This document shows, piece by piece, positions 26,806 to 36,247 of a stretch of 64,000 nt of DNA. Each line of letters opens with the position of its first letter. Position 1 is the first letter of the stretch. Origin of the DNA: Spirochaeta sp. UBA5339 (GTDB lineage: Bacteria > Spirochaetota > Spirochaetia > DSM-2461); NCBI GenBank assembly GCA_002408085.1, contig DHQL01000010.1:160096-224095 (forward strand), given 5' to 3'. The notes beneath the pieces are model-generated. The model was not told where the DNA came from. It made no database searches and saw nothing but the letters and a program-made list of their open reading frames with translations. The translations under genes and the position numbers were made by a program.

Positions 26806-27172
26806 ATGGGATTCTACGACAGTGAAGAGGGTGTTGAAGAGTATATCCGGATGGCCGAAGGTTATGACGGAGGTGAGCTGATTGAACGCCTTAGCCTCTA
26901 CCTTGAAGAAAGAAGTTCAGTACTTGAAATCGGAATGGGCCCCGGAGTGGATCTGAAACTGCTGAACAGACACTACCGGGCTACCGGGTCGGATAACTCT
27001 GAAGTCTTTATCAGGCGATATCTGAAGGAAAATCCTGAGGCCGATGTTCTATCAGAGAACCGAAAGAGACCTGGAGGCTCTGGCTGAACCTCTTTTTGAC
27101 ATCCTTGAGATAAAACGATATACGGAGATGGAGGAGATGGACTCTCTCTACTGCATCTTCCGCTTGAAATAA
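26806..27172 (+). pseudogene. SAM-dependent methyltransferase, internally deleted and frameshifted
   Basis: The first part (frame of 26806) encodes the start of a class I methyltransferase, with SVLEIGMGPGVDLKLL as SAM-binding motif I and a GSDNS acidic-loop motif. It loses sense after about residue 85. The tail of the same kind of protein then appears in the next frame, from about 27044 to the TAA at 27170: a YTE-like start, then EPLFDILEIKRYTEMEEMDS. Roughly 70-100 residues that normally lie between these parts are missing. The simplest reading is an internal deletion that also shifted the frame. The N-terminal frame itself stops at 27087. A good AAGGAG site still precedes the ATG, so the decay looks recent. 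Confidence 0.75.
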
Positions 27173-27243
27173 AAACAGCCCGCTCATACCAGCCCCCCGC
27201 TAAATCCTGCTTCTTTCAGGGAAACCAGCTTCGGGTAAACCGA

Positions 27244-27273
27244 TTGACCTCTTCATTCACTTTTGCATATAAT
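27244..27273 (+). promoter_or_regulatory. Promoter of the FocA-type gene
   Basis: TTGACC (27244-27249), an 18-base spacer and a perfect TATAAT (27268-27273). The predicted start near 27280 gives a leader of about 48 bases. Confidence 0.7.
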
Positions 27274-27327
27274 AGCCAACTCTAATAATAATCGAAGATT
27301 CTAAGTAAATAAGCAAAGGAAAGATAT

Positions 27328-28119
27328 ATGCCCCTTACAACGAAATCGGTACTGGATGTACTTATCAAAAGCGGAAAGGCTAAAGCCGAACGTCCGGCTT
27401 CCCGGACCCTGATTCTGGCCATTATGGCCGGCGCCTACATCGGCTTTGCGGCCTATCTGGCCATTATTGCCTCCACAGGATGGACTATTAATGGAGAGGA
27501 GGTCTTCTGGGGTGTCAAAAAGTTTATGCTGGGAGCCGTATTCAGCACGGGACTGATGCTTGTACTGATCCCCGGGGGTGATCTTTTTACGGGAAATATC
27601 CTGATGGTGCACCCTCTTATTAAAAAGCAGATTACCCTGAAGGGAATGATGAAGAACTGGTCCCTGGTGTGGCTTGGAAATCTTGCAGGAGCCCTGCTTC
27701 TGGCATGGCTCCTCACGGGTCCCGGACATCTGCTGTCAGGAGCCAAGGGTGTGACAGCCCTGCACATTGCCCATGATAAAGCCTCCCTTGGAGTGGCGGC
27801 CCTCTTAACCCGGTCTATTCTGGCAAACTGGATAGTCTGTCTGGCTGTGATTATGGCTCTGGCTGCAGAAAACACCTCCGGAAAGATTCTCTCTATCCTC
27901 TTTCCCATTGCCGGGTTTGCCGCCGCCGGTTTTGAACACAGCATAGCCAATATGTTCTTTATTCCCGCCGGCCTAATGATTCAGGCATCAACCGGAGTTC
28001 ATGCCGATCTGACACTGTTAATGGCAGTAAGAAATATTGGACTTGCCACGGTGGGGAATATTATTGGAGGAGCCGTTCCGGTGGCCATGGCCTACGGTTA
28101 TGTTTACCGGACCGACTGA
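27328..28119 (+). CDS. Formate/nitrite transporter family channel
   Basis: A 263-residue inner-membrane protein of the FocA/NirC family (aquaporin-like pentamers that pass formate, nitrite or hydrosulfide). Six hydrophobic segments are visible. Family motifs include KKFMLGAVFSTGLMLVLI, GNLAGALL, the LANWIVCLAV segment and FEHSIANMF near 195. In a fermentative organism the likely role is formate export or import. The substrate is not provable from sequence. It has its own sigma70-type promoter. No pyruvate formate-lyase gene is nearby. Confidence 0.9.
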   Translation: MPLTTKSVLDVLIKSGKAKAERPASRTLILAIMAGAYIGFAAYLAIIASTGWTINGEEVFWGVKKFMLGAVFSTGLMLVLIPGGDLFTGNILMVHPLIKKQITLKGMMKNWSLVWLGNLAGALLLAWLLTGPGHLLSGAKGVTALHIAHDKASLGVAALLTRSILANWIVCLAVIMALAAENTSGKILSILFPIAGFAAAGFEHSIANMFFIPAGLMIQASTGVHADLTLLMAVRNIGLATVGNIIGGAVPVAMAYGYVYRTD

Positions 28120-28143
28120 GATTCTCCCGGTCCGGTAATAGAA

Positions 28144-29196
28144 TCAGTTCCCTGCAAAGCTGTCGAAGTAGTCCTCAAGACTTCCCAGAAAGCTCTTCTG
28201 CATGGCGTCTTCCATGGAGCGGTAGGCCCGGGCTTCGGCTTCGGTCAGGGAGATGGCGGTCTCTCTCTTCTTCTCGTCCATGGAGACGACGATGTCTCCC
28301 TCTTCATTTACCATTTCAAGAAAAAGGGTCCACCTGAGGTTGCTGTAGTCATTGTTCAGAATGACCTCTTCCATGGTGATCCGTCCGAAAACAGCAAGGG
28401 AAGCATCGGCACCGCCGGCAATGGAAAAGCCCCGGTCTGTGAGAACCTGGGAAACCACGGCCTTCACCTTACCCTCCCGGTCTCCCTCGATATTAATGGA
28501 GTAAACCATCTCTTTAGCCGTATCACCATAGAGATTACGGAGATCGCTGCTGTCATAGGGGAGCATCACAGTTCTGGCAAAGGGCTGATAGATGATATCC
28601 AGCTGATCCCTAAGGGACTGTATCTTGGCATCCATTACCATGGCCGCGTCGAGATAACCGTAGCGGCGCAGAAGGCTGTCCTCGCCGGCAGAGCTGTTGA
28701 TCAGACTGTTTGCGGTCATCCCGTCCTGATCGATTCTCTGACGGTAGATATTTCCTGTCTCCATCCTGTTGATATAGGCCACCACAAAGACCCGGCCCAG
28801 ATCGCTGGTCCAGGACTCGGCGAAGTGAACATTTATCAGGGTCTCATCCGAGAGTTGCGTAATGGACTCATCGCTTGTAGTCTCCATCTCAGACTCCAGA
28901 ATGGTCTTGCCGTCTGAAAGGTCCCTGTACCGTGTGGATACGGTGCTGTCCACAATAATGGTGGTTCTGAATATCTGGGCCAGAGAAGCCTTGGCATCCT
29001 GCTTGGCACCCTTCAGAGAGTTCCCCTCCCCTATTTCAACCAGATACTGATCCTTGGGATAGAGGGAGTGTTTATCGTCAATCCATTGGGGCTTGCTTCC
29101 GCCCGAGGATGAGCTTCCCGACGAGAGGCCTGAAGTGGCACAGGACAAAAAGGCCAGAGGCAGTATCAGTAAAAGAAGTCTGCTTTTCAGCTTCAT
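28144..29196 (-). CDS. LPP20-family lipoprotein
   Basis: A 350-residue lipoprotein (lipobox AFLSC). Residues about 35-150 match the LPP20 pattern: the protein is described by an opening SLYPKDQYLVEIGEG and a KQDAKASLAQIF helix. The chosen ATG at 29196 has GGAGG five bases upstream. Third and last gene of a three-lipoprotein unit with a TPR lipoprotein and an LpoB-like protein, an arrangement seen in other Gram-negative genomes. This points to a shared role in cell-wall synthesis or envelope integrity. Direct function unknown. Confidence 0.8.
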   Translation of the reverse strand: MKLKSRLLLLILPLAFLSCATSGLSSGSSSSGGSKPQWIDDKHSLYPKDQYLVEIGEGNSLKGAKQDAKASLAQIFRTTIIVDSTVSTRYRDLSDGKTILESEMETTSDESITQLSDETLINVHFAESWTSDLGRVFVVAYINRMETGNIYRQRIDQDGMTANSLINSSAGEDSLLRRYGYLDAAMVMDAKIQSLRDQLDIIYQPFARTVMLPYDSSDLRNLYGDTAKEMVYSINIEGDREGKVKAVVSQVLTDRGFSIAGGADASLAVFGRITMEEVILNNDYSNLRWTLFLEMVNEEGDIVVSMDEKKRETAISLTEAEARAYRSMEDAMQKSFLGSLEDYFDSFAGN

Positions 29197-29255
29197 ATAT
29201 TCCTCCAAAGAACCTGTCAACCTGTATCCGGCAGCAGGTGTTAATCAGGTTTCAG

Positions 29256-30671
29256 CTACTCAAGAACAAAGGACTCAATGAAATTCAGCTCTCCCGGCTG
29301 AAGATCAATCATCCCCCGATTGTCCCTGTAGATCAGGGTGCTGTCCCTGTAGTACTCGATAGTTACGTTGTGCTCTCCCGGGGGAAGAGCCACATCAATG
29401 GCATGGGCATAGGCGGGAAAGTAGGGGGAAATCCTGAGGTCCGCATTCTCTGTGGCATCCACCGCCACATCGGCAGCGATCCCCAGCAGCAGCCCCGCAA
29501 TCATTCCACCTGTGCTGTCACCCATATTATCCTGCATGGCGCTCTTTCCGGACTCCTTGAGGATTCCCTTGGTCACCGTACGGATGATGGCTTTTCCAAT
29601 AACAAGGGGCTGTTTGATCACAAAGATCTCACGGGAGATGGACTGCATGCTCTCAACCTGGGTCAGCTCCCTGACGGGCACACCGTTAACCAGAAGAACG
29701 ATCCGGTTTACATTGCTTCCCATCATCTCCAGACGGGGGTATTCAAATTTGAAGTGATGTCCGGGGCCTATGCCGGGGATAAAGAGAAAGTTAAATCCCA
29801 CCAGCTCCTTTATATACTCTTCACTCTGACTCACAGAGGTGATGAACACACCGTCGTTTATGGTATCCAGATAGAAGGTCTCCGCCATCTTCCGGGGCGA
29901 CTTTCCCGTAAAACTGATGACCGAAAGATGAGCCATCTCCGGTTCAGGTCTCGTCTCGGGAAGTTCGGGGACAGAAAAGTTGTAAAGATGGGACTGTGTT
30001 CTGAAGGCATCCTGAATAAAGTCCCTCTCAATCCTGGCGCTGTCGTAATTCCTGTCATACCGGAACAGAAGCAGTCCCAGGTACCGGGCAAGGGCGTCGT
30101 TATGAAAACGGTTCTGAAGAGCCTCAAGCTCCCCCTCCGCCTCGGCGGAGGTGTTGTAATCATCAATCAGAGTGCGGTACTTGTCCTCCAGAAGATTCAG
30201 CTTGATATGAACCCTTCTGATCTCCACAAGAGCGGCATCGGTGTCCCCGAGGGCGATATAGTTGAGGGCTTTGAAGATATTCAGATAGATGTCTTCGTAG
30301 TCCTCACCGGAGTAATCAAGAGCATTGTCGTTAAGAACTCCCGAGGCAACAGCCTTTGAGATGCTCTTTGTATAGAGCTCCTCAATGGCCCTCTCGGCAA
30401 GTTCAAGAGCCTCATTGCTCTTTTCATACTCTCCGGCATAGTGGTTCAGCATACCCACATCAAGATAGAAGAGGACCCGGTCCTTTTCCTTATAAGCCGT
30501 TCCCTTATAGGATTCGATAACGGTTCCGGCTGTCAGGTAATCCCTGCGGGCGACATGCTCGGAAGCCTCAATATACTGCTCCTGAAATGTCATGGTGCTG
30601 GCACAGGATGAGAGAGTTAACACTAAGATGGCAGCAAAGGCCCTGAGGAATCTTGATCGGGATCGGGTCAT
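29256..30671 (-). CDS. COG3014-like TPR lipoprotein
   Basis: A 471-residue lipoprotein (lipobox TLSSC). The first half is made of TPR-like helical hairpins (EKSNEALELAERAIEELY, ALNYIALGDTDAALVEIRR). The second half is a mixed domain with strands, and a hydrophobic Gly-rich segment (GGMIAGLLLGIAADVAVDA) lies near residue 393. It resembles the uncharacterised COG3014 family that is commonly found with LpoB homologues. It begins seven bases after the LpoB-like gene ends and is followed by the LPP20 gene. The three together probably form one operon. Confidence 0.78.
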   Translation of the reverse strand: MTRSRSRFLRAFAAILVLTLSSCASTMTFQEQYIEASEHVARRDYLTAGTVIESYKGTAYKEKDRVLFYLDVGMLNHYAGEYEKSNEALELAERAIEELYTKSISKAVASGVLNDNALDYSGEDYEDIYLNIFKALNYIALGDTDAALVEIRRVHIKLNLLEDKYRTLIDDYNTSAEAEGELEALQNRFHNDALARYLGLLLFRYDRNYDSARIERDFIQDAFRTQSHLYNFSVPELPETRPEPEMAHLSVISFTGKSPRKMAETFYLDTINDGVFITSVSQSEEYIKELVGFNFLFIPGIGPGHHFKFEYPRLEMMGSNVNRIVLLVNGVPVRELTQVESMQSISREIFVIKQPLVIGKAIIRTVTKGILKESGKSAMQDNMGDSTGGMIAGLLLGIAADVAVDATENADLRISPYFPAYAHAIDVALPPGEHNVTIEYYRDSTLIYRDNRGMIDLQPGELNFIESFVLE

Positions 30672-30678
30672 CTTATTC

Positions 30679-31275
30679 CTACCAGCTTGACTTTGACTGT
30701 TCGATGAACTTTCTTACCTCATTTGATCCGATCCAGGCCTTCTCATTTGTTTCAAGGTGAATCAGTTCCATACTTACCTGGTATCTTACGACTCTCTTGC
30801 CTTCAATGGCATCGGTAATGGAGGTGATAACTCCCTGCATCATATAGTCGGCGCCGGTTTCGGCGGCCAGGGCCTTGGCTGTCTCTTCGGTAGCGTTGGA
30901 CTGCTGATCCTCACGCTCCGCACGAACCTCTTCTCTCTCGGTGCTGCTGGCAACGAAGCGGACTCTTCCGCTGTTGATCAGCTCTTTCTCTATATCCTTA
31001 ACAAAGGTCAGGACCTCGATATGCTCGGAGCTCCTGTTCCGGATGCTGCCGACAATGACAACGGGTCTCTCTCCGTTGGCGGCAATAAAGTCATCCAGCC
31101 AGAACCGTGAAAGACAATCGGAAACGATGGTCTCCGCGGTGAGTCTGGAATCCGTATCATTCCAGCGTCCGCTTAAATCAATAACTTCATCAGAAGATGT
31201 TCTGGTCACCTTGGGTGCAGAGGAACATCCCGCAAAAACGAGAACTGTTAAAACAATCAGCAAAACTTTTTTCAT
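30679..31275 (-). CDS. LpoB-like penicillin-binding protein activator
   Basis: A 198-residue lipoprotein (lipobox VFAGC) with the LpoB/YcfM domain: DLSGRWNDTDSRLTAETIV, RPVVIVGSIRNRSSEHI and TGADYMMQGVITSITD are typical blocks. In E. coli, LpoB reaches from the outer membrane through the peptidoglycan to activate PBP1b. The long flexible linker of the E. coli protein is short here. First gene of the triad with the TPR and LPP20 lipoproteins. A -10 box (TATAAT, minus strand, 31331-31336) is visible upstream, with a poor -35 box. Confidence 0.87.
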   Translation of the reverse strand: MKKVLLIVLTVLVFAGCSSAPKVTRTSSDEVIDLSGRWNDTDSRLTAETIVSDCLSRFWLDDFIAANGERPVVIVGSIRNRSSEHIEVLTFVKDIEKELINSGRVRFVASSTEREEVRAEREDQQSNATEETAKALAAETGADYMMQGVITSITDAIEGKRVVRYQVSMELIHLETNEKAWIGSNEVRKFIEQSKSSW

Positions 31276-31340
31276 ATCAATGTCTCCTATTTAACATTCT
31301 GCTTTAAAGAAACTGTCACTGCAACTTTTAATTATATTAC

Positions 31341-31378
31341 AGTACTGCAGATCGGGAATATATTTCACATTCCCTGCA
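31341..31378. promoter_or_regulatory. Inverted repeat between lpoB-like and homoserine dehydrogenase genes
   Basis: ACTGCAG...CTGCAGT encloses a second pair GGGAAT/ATTCCC. The element overlaps the -35 area of the lpoB-like promoter and lies upstream of the homoserine dehydrogenase promoter. It could therefore be an operator or, as RNA, a hairpin. No known riboswitch consensus is recognised. Confidence 0.4.
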
Positions 31379-31451
31379 GTTCTTTTATAATCTAAATCAA
31401 TTATTTGTAGAATCCATAGTATGAAGGTAATTCATCGGATCTATGCACACC

Positions 31452-31480
31452 TTGAATAAAACCTTTTCATATTTAATAAT
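31452..31480 (+). promoter_or_regulatory. Promoter of the homoserine dehydrogenase gene
   Basis: TTGAAT (31452-31457), a 17-base spacer and AATAAT (31475-31480). The predicted leader is about 30 bases and contains the AGGAG ribosome site. Confidence 0.6.
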
Positions 31481-31515
31481 CCTGCGTAAGGCTTAACAGT
31501 TTCAGGAGATTAAAA

Positions 31516-32835
31516 ATGATTAATGAAGGAAAATTCGGAGTAGCACTTGTAGGATGCGGTATTGTCGGCGGCGGTACGGCTCGTGTTCTGACCGAAGATA
31601 TAGAATACCTGCAGGAAAGAACGGGTATTCCCTTCTACCTTAAATATGTGGTGGATAAAAACTTTGATAACGCCAGGAACATAGGTATTCCTGAAGAGCT
31701 CTATGAAGAAGATTTCAACAAGGCCATTGCAGATCCCGATGTATTTCTCGTTATCGAGCTTATCGGCGGTCTGACAGTTGCCAAAAAGATAATGACCAGA
31801 GCCCTGGAAGCGGGAAAACATGTTGTGACCGCAAACAAAGCCCTCCTTGCCCACTACGGACCCGAACTCTTTGCCCTTGCCAGAAAGGAAAATGTAAGCA
31901 TCGGATTTGAAGCCAGCTGCGGCGGCGGTATTCCCATTGTGAAGGCCCTGACCGACGGTCTTCTGGCCAACCGGATCGAAGCAATGTTCGGTATCGTCAA
32001 CGGTACCTGTAACCACATTCTTACAGAGATGACAGAGAAGGGACAGAGCTACAAGGATGCTCTGCAGTCTGCCCAGAAGGCGGGACTGGCGGAAGCAGAC
32101 CCCACTCTTGATGTTACAGGAATGGACTCGGCCCACAAGCTGACCATCCTCGGTTCCCTGGCCTTTGGAGAGAGGGTTGATCTGGACTCCATCCCTGTTC
32201 AGGGAATCGACACCCTGGACCTCTACGATATCGAGACAGGTAAGGATCTGGGATATATTATGAAGCTTCTGGCGGTGGCCCGTCAGACTTCAAAGGGACT
32301 GGCCCTGAGCGTCTCTCCCTGTTTTATGCACACAGACCACCCCCTTGCCCGTGTATCGGGAGCCTTCAACGCCATCAGCGTTTACGGCCACGCCGTGGGT
32401 CACACAATGTATATGGGCCGGGGTGCGGGAAGCTCTCCCACAGCCTCTGCGGTTGTAGCAGACATTATCGCCACAGCCCTGGATATCACACCCAGGGCCT
32501 TCCAGACCCTGAACTTCTGGCCCGATAAAACTGAGCCCGCAAGACAGCTTGCTCCCGAGGACATCGCCAGCCGCTACTACCTGCGCTTTATGGTACAGGA
32601 CAGACCCGGCATCGTGGCGCGGATCAGCTCCATCCTCAGCGAAGAGGGCATAAGTATCACAGCTCTCCGTCAGAAGGAAGACCGGAAAGAGAACATTCCC
32701 CTTGTTATGACCACCCACGAAGCAAAAGAGGGTGCCGTACTCAAGGCCCTGGATGCCATTGCAAAGCTGGATGAGGTGATTGAAACACCAGTTATGATCC
32801 GCATTGTTGAAGAGCATCCTGAAAACGTAATCTAG
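31516..32835 (+). CDS. hom: Homoserine dehydrogenase
   Basis: A 439-residue NAD(P)-dependent enzyme that reduces aspartate semialdehyde to homoserine, on the way to threonine and methionine. The N-terminal Rossmann motif is VGCGIVGGGTAR. The catalytic domain includes NGTCNHILTEM near 174-184 and GMDSAHKL near 212. The C-terminal ACT domain (about 355-430, RFMVQDRPGIVARISSIL) is the usual threonine feedback site. Length is normal for the ACT-containing form. The protein is not fused to aspartokinase. A good ribosome site and promoter are present. It is followed by a GC-rich terminator and then glycogen phosphorylase. Confidence 0.95.
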   Translation: MINEGKFGVALVGCGIVGGGTARVLTEDIEYLQERTGIPFYLKYVVDKNFDNARNIGIPEELYEEDFNKAIADPDVFLVIELIGGLTVAKKIMTRALEAGKHVVTANKALLAHYGPELFALARKENVSIGFEASCGGGIPIVKALTDGLLANRIEAMFGIVNGTCNHILTEMTEKGQSYKDALQSAQKAGLAEADPTLDVTGMDSAHKLTILGSLAFGERVDLDSIPVQGIDTLDLYDIETGKDLGYIMKLLAVARQTSKGLALSVSPCFMHTDHPLARVSGAFNAISVYGHAVGHTMYMGRGAGSSPTASAVVADIIATALDITPRAFQTLNFWPDKTEPARQLAPEDIASRYYLRFMVQDRPGIVARISSILSEEGISITALRQKEDRKENIPLVMTTHEAKEGAVLKALDAIAKLDEVIETPVMIRIVEEHPENVI

Positions 32836-32843
32836 ACCTCCAC

Positions 32844-32891
32844 GGCCGGGCTCTACCGGGTCCGGCCCGTTTCAAACCGGGGCACCCCCGG
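32844..32891 (+). terminator. Tandem GC-rich hairpins after hom
   Basis: GGCCGG (32844-32849) pairs with CCGGCC (32862-32867), followed by CGTTTC. A second hairpin CCGGGG/CCCCGG lies at 32877-32891. The first is the probable terminator. Confidence 0.6.
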
Positions 32892-32948
32892 ACCCAATAA
32901 AGTGACCTGCCACCCCAACCGGTGTCCGGTCCTGTCAGGAGCACAAGA

Positions 32949-35345
32949 ATGACCGGTCCCGAACTGCTTGTTAAACAACTGGAGAGACTTCTTGATTTCC
33001 ATGGGGAGAATCTGACTCCCGGGAGTTTTCTACAGATCCTCAGTCCCTTTATCTCTCAGGAGATGGACTTAAGGCGGGAGAAAACCCTCCTGAAGGACAA
33101 CCGGGGAAGGGTTCGGCGTCTCTACTATCTCTCGGCGGAGTATCTTACCGGCCGTCTTCTTGACCATAACCTGGAAGCCCTGGGCATCCGGAACGAAGTA
33201 ATCAGCCTTGCCTCAAAACACGGACTGGATCTGCCCCGCATACTGGAAGAGGAGCTTGACCCGGGTCTTGGAAACGGCGGCCTGGGCCGTCTGGCATCCT
33301 GCTTTATGGACTCTCTGGCCCATCTCAATCTTCCGGCAACGGGATACGGCATCTGCTACCGCTTCGGCCTTTTCCGTCAGGACATCAGAGACCACCGTCA
33401 GGTGGAGGATGCCGATGACTGGCGGGACAACGACCTCTGGGGCCGGGAGGACAGAAATGTCCGCTACACCATCCCCATCGGCGGTCATGTTGATATCAGC
33501 TGCAACGACAAGGGGGAGCTCCAGTTCAATCTGAAACCCGAGAAAGAGTTTATAGCCATTCCCGTGGACTACCCCGTCAGCTCCACCACCAGCACCGTGG
33601 TAAATCCTCTGCGTCTCTGGAAGGCCGAGTCTCCCGAAGGATTCCACCTGGACCGCTTCAATGCCGAAAAGCACAGCGCCGCCTGGGAGTCCATCAATGA
33701 GGCATCCTCCCTCACTGCCGTCCTCTACCCCGGGGACAGTGGAGAGGAGGGAAAGAAGCTCCGCCTGAAACAGCAGTACTTCTTTATATCCGCCTCCCTC
33801 CAGGACATGATGGCCGACTACCGGACCTATCAGGATGCTTCCTGGACGGACTTCCCGGAAACGGCGGTGATCCAGCTCAACGACACACACCCTGTTCTGG
33901 CAATCCCCGAGTTTATGCGCCTTCTTCTGGACGGTGAGGGGCTCTCCTGGGACGATGCCTGGGATATCTGCCGCCGGACCTTTGCCTATACCAATCATAC
34001 GGTACTGGAGGAGGCCCTTGAAAAGTGGCCCGAACAGTATGTACGGGAACTCTTTCCCCGGCTGATGCTGATTATTGAAGAGATACAGCGGCGTCTTGAG
34101 ATAAATCCCCAGGCCCCCCGGATTCTGAAGGACGGTGTAATCCATATGGCTGCCCTGGCGGCCCACGGCAGCTTCTCCATCAACGGTGTGGCGGCTCTGC
34201 ATTCCGAGCTTCTGAAGAAGACAGTCCTCAGGGACTGGTATGCCCTCTACCCCGAGCGGTTCAACAACAAGACCAACGGCATTACCCAGCGCCGCTGGCT
34301 TATGCGCTGCAACCCCCGGCTTACATCACTGATAAACGAGACCATCGGAACAGACTGGCAGAGAGATCCCTCCCGGCTTTCGGAGCTGGCAGGCCATGAG
34401 TCGCCGGCTCTTATGCAGCGTCTGCAGGAGATAAAGAGAGACAATAAACAGGATTTTGCGGACTGGCTGAAACGTAAGAAGGGAATCACCATCGAAACGG
34501 ACTTTCTCTTTGACTTTCAGGTCAAGCGTATCCACGAGTACAAGAGACAGCTTCTGAACCTCTTTACCATCCTCGGCCTCTATATGGATATCAAAGAGAA
34601 TCCCACGGCCACAAGAGTTCCCCACAGCTTCTTTCTGGGAGGCAAGGCAGCCCCGGGATATGTGATGGCCAAGGAAGTGATCTATTTCGCCGGGAGACTC
34701 TCACAGACCATCAACAGCGATCCCCTCTGCCGGGAAAAGCTGAAGGTCTACTTCCTGCCCGGCTACAATGTTCATATGGCGGAGATGATCTTTCCCGCAT
34801 CGGAGCTCTCACAGCAGATCTCCACCGCAGGGAAAGAGGCCTCAGGTACGGGAAATATGAAGTTTATGATGAATGGCGCCCTGACCCTGGGAACCCATGA
34901 CGGAGCCAATATTGAGATCTTTGAGGCTGCGGGAGAGGAGAACAACATCCCCTTCGGCATGACCACCGATGAAGTGGTCCGTTATCAGAGGGAGTACCGT
35001 CCCGGTGACTTTCTGAACTCAAATGACTCGGTCAGAAGACTCTTCGATGCCCTGAATAACGGCATTCTGGGAGATCCCGGAGAGCTCCGGTATCTTATGG
35101 ATCAGATCAGAAGCAATGATCCCTACCTGGTACTTCCGGAGATTGAGGCCCACAGCGCGGCCCTTCGCCGGTCAGAGGATCTCTACAGAGACTCCAGGCA
35201 GTGGAACAGCATGAGTCTGAAGAATATCAGTGCCTCGGGAATTTTCTCCTCCGACAGAACAATTGCAGAGTATGCCGAAGGAATCTGGAAGCTGAAGTCC
35301 CGGTCGGACGTACCCGCCGAGACACACCGCTACAGGAAACAGTAG
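32949..35345 (+). CDS. glgP: Glycogen/alpha-glucan phosphorylase
   Basis: A 798-residue GT35 enzyme that releases glucose-1-phosphate from alpha-1,4-glucans. Motifs in order: RRLYYLSAEYLTGRLL near 60, GNGGLGRLASCFMDS near 105, NGITQRRWL near 445, FQVKRIHEYKRQLLN near 520 and EASGTGNMKFMMNG near 635. The last holds the pyridoxal-phosphate lysine. The N-terminal regulatory part is of the bacterial type, without the eukaryotic phosphorylation site. The ATG at 32949 has AGGAG seven bases upstream and is preferred over an in-frame GTG at 32922. Expected role: mobilising stored glycogen or imported maltodextrin. Confidence 0.95.
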   Translation: MTGPELLVKQLERLLDFHGENLTPGSFLQILSPFISQEMDLRREKTLLKDNRGRVRRLYYLSAEYLTGRLLDHNLEALGIRNEVISLASKHGLDLPRILEEELDPGLGNGGLGRLASCFMDSLAHLNLPATGYGICYRFGLFRQDIRDHRQVEDADDWRDNDLWGREDRNVRYTIPIGGHVDISCNDKGELQFNLKPEKEFIAIPVDYPVSSTTSTVVNPLRLWKAESPEGFHLDRFNAEKHSAAWESINEASSLTAVLYPGDSGEEGKKLRLKQQYFFISASLQDMMADYRTYQDASWTDFPETAVIQLNDTHPVLAIPEFMRLLLDGEGLSWDDAWDICRRTFAYTNHTVLEEALEKWPEQYVRELFPRLMLIIEEIQRRLEINPQAPRILKDGVIHMAALAAHGSFSINGVAALHSELLKKTVLRDWYALYPERFNNKTNGITQRRWLMRCNPRLTSLINETIGTDWQRDPSRLSELAGHESPALMQRLQEIKRDNKQDFADWLKRKKGITIETDFLFDFQVKRIHEYKRQLLNLFTILGLYMDIKENPTATRVPHSFFLGGKAAPGYVMAKEVIYFAGRLSQTINSDPLCREKLKVYFLPGYNVHMAEMIFPASELSQQISTAGKEASGTGNMKFMMNGALTLGTHDGANIEIFEAAGEENNIPFGMTTDEVVRYQREYRPGDFLNSNDSVRRLFDALNNGILGDPGELRYLMDQIRSNDPYLVLPEIEAHSAALRRSEDLYRDSRQWNSMSLKNISASGIFSSDRTIAEYAEGIWKLKSRSDVPAETHRYRKQ

Positions 35346-35405
35346 CCCCCGACAGGCTTGCACACCGTACATACCGGATGCACCGGAAGGGCTCCGGAAC
35401 CGTGG

Positions 35406-36113
35406 CTACCAGGGAATATGACTGGAAATAAAGGGGTCTGCCAGCTGAAAGAGGATAATCAGCACCAGGGCCGGCACAAAGTTGGCGGTCTTGATCTTTT
35501 TCAGCTTCAGAAGGTTCACCCCGATCATCATGATCAGACAGCCTCCCACGGCGGAAACGGCGCTGATCATAGCCTCATCAACATAGGGAGCAACCCACCT
35601 TGAAAGCAGGGTCAGGGCTCCCTGGATAATCAGAACGGAAACAGCCGAGAAGGCCACACCCCAGCCCATTACAGCAGCCAGCAGAACGGCCACAGAACCG
35701 TCCATTACGGACTTGAGCATAATCAGCTGATAGTCTCCCTCAATCCCCGCCTTGAAAGAACCGACGATGGTCATGGCTCCCACACAGAAGAGAACAGTGG
35801 CGTCCAGAAAGCCCATGGCGAAGGGCCCCTCTCCGATCTTTCCGGGGAGTCTGTTCTTGATCCACTCCCCCATCTGCAGGACCCGGTCCTCAAGCCCCAG
35901 CCAGGTTCCCATTAGTCCCCCGAGAACCAGAGAGAAGACCATATAGAGGGCATTGCACTCCTCCTGAGCCATACCGATTCCCAGAAGAAGGGTAAAAATC
36001 CCCAGTGCCGTAAAGACGGAGGTCTCATACTTATCATGGATACGTCCCTTCAGGGCAATTCCTAAAAGAGAGCCTACAAGAATGGCGAGGGCATTAATAA
36101 CTGCAGCAATCAT
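35406..36113 (-). CDS. DUF554 family membrane protein
   Basis: A 235-residue integral membrane protein with six to seven hydrophobic segments. It matches the DUF554 (YdfK/YqgA) family by its NALAILVGSLLGIALKGRI start, FTALGIFTLLLGIGMA and GALTLLSRWVAPYVD pattern. Function of the family is unknown, with only suggestions of a transport role. Single gene, convergent with the phosphorylase. Confidence 0.87.
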   Translation of the reverse strand: MIAAVINALAILVGSLLGIALKGRIHDKYETSVFTALGIFTLLLGIGMAQEECNALYMVFSLVLGGLMGTWLGLEDRVLQMGEWIKNRLPGKIGEGPFAMGFLDATVLFCVGAMTIVGSFKAGIEGDYQLIMLKSVMDGSVAVLLAAVMGWGVAFSAVSVLIIQGALTLLSRWVAPYVDEAMISAVSAVGGCLIMMIGVNLLKLKKIKTANFVPALVLIILFQLADPFISSHIPW

Positions 36114-36247
36114 GGAGCCATCATAACGCAGGAAGATCAGATAGAAAAGCTAATAGAAGTTCTTTCTTAAATTTATCACTTTACACGCCGACAATGAAAA
36201 TGTGCAGCAAATCAGGCTGCTCTGAGTACAACAGGAGGTGTACAACC

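Noticed and set aside
29109..30359. A 416-codon plus-strand frame opposite the TPR and LPP20 lipoprotein genes
   Set aside because: It crosses two well-supported genes on the other strand and has no start signal or family match.
31341..31378. Riboswitch ahead of homoserine dehydrogenase
   Set aside because: The hairpin lies upstream of the best promoter for that gene, so it would not be in its mRNA, and no SAM, lysine or T-box consensus is seen.
33213..34202. A 329-codon open frame on the minus strand inside glycogen phosphorylase
   Set aside because: It lies fully antisense to a gene with strong family motifs, has no ribosome site and no recognisable domain; it is a by-product of codon bias.
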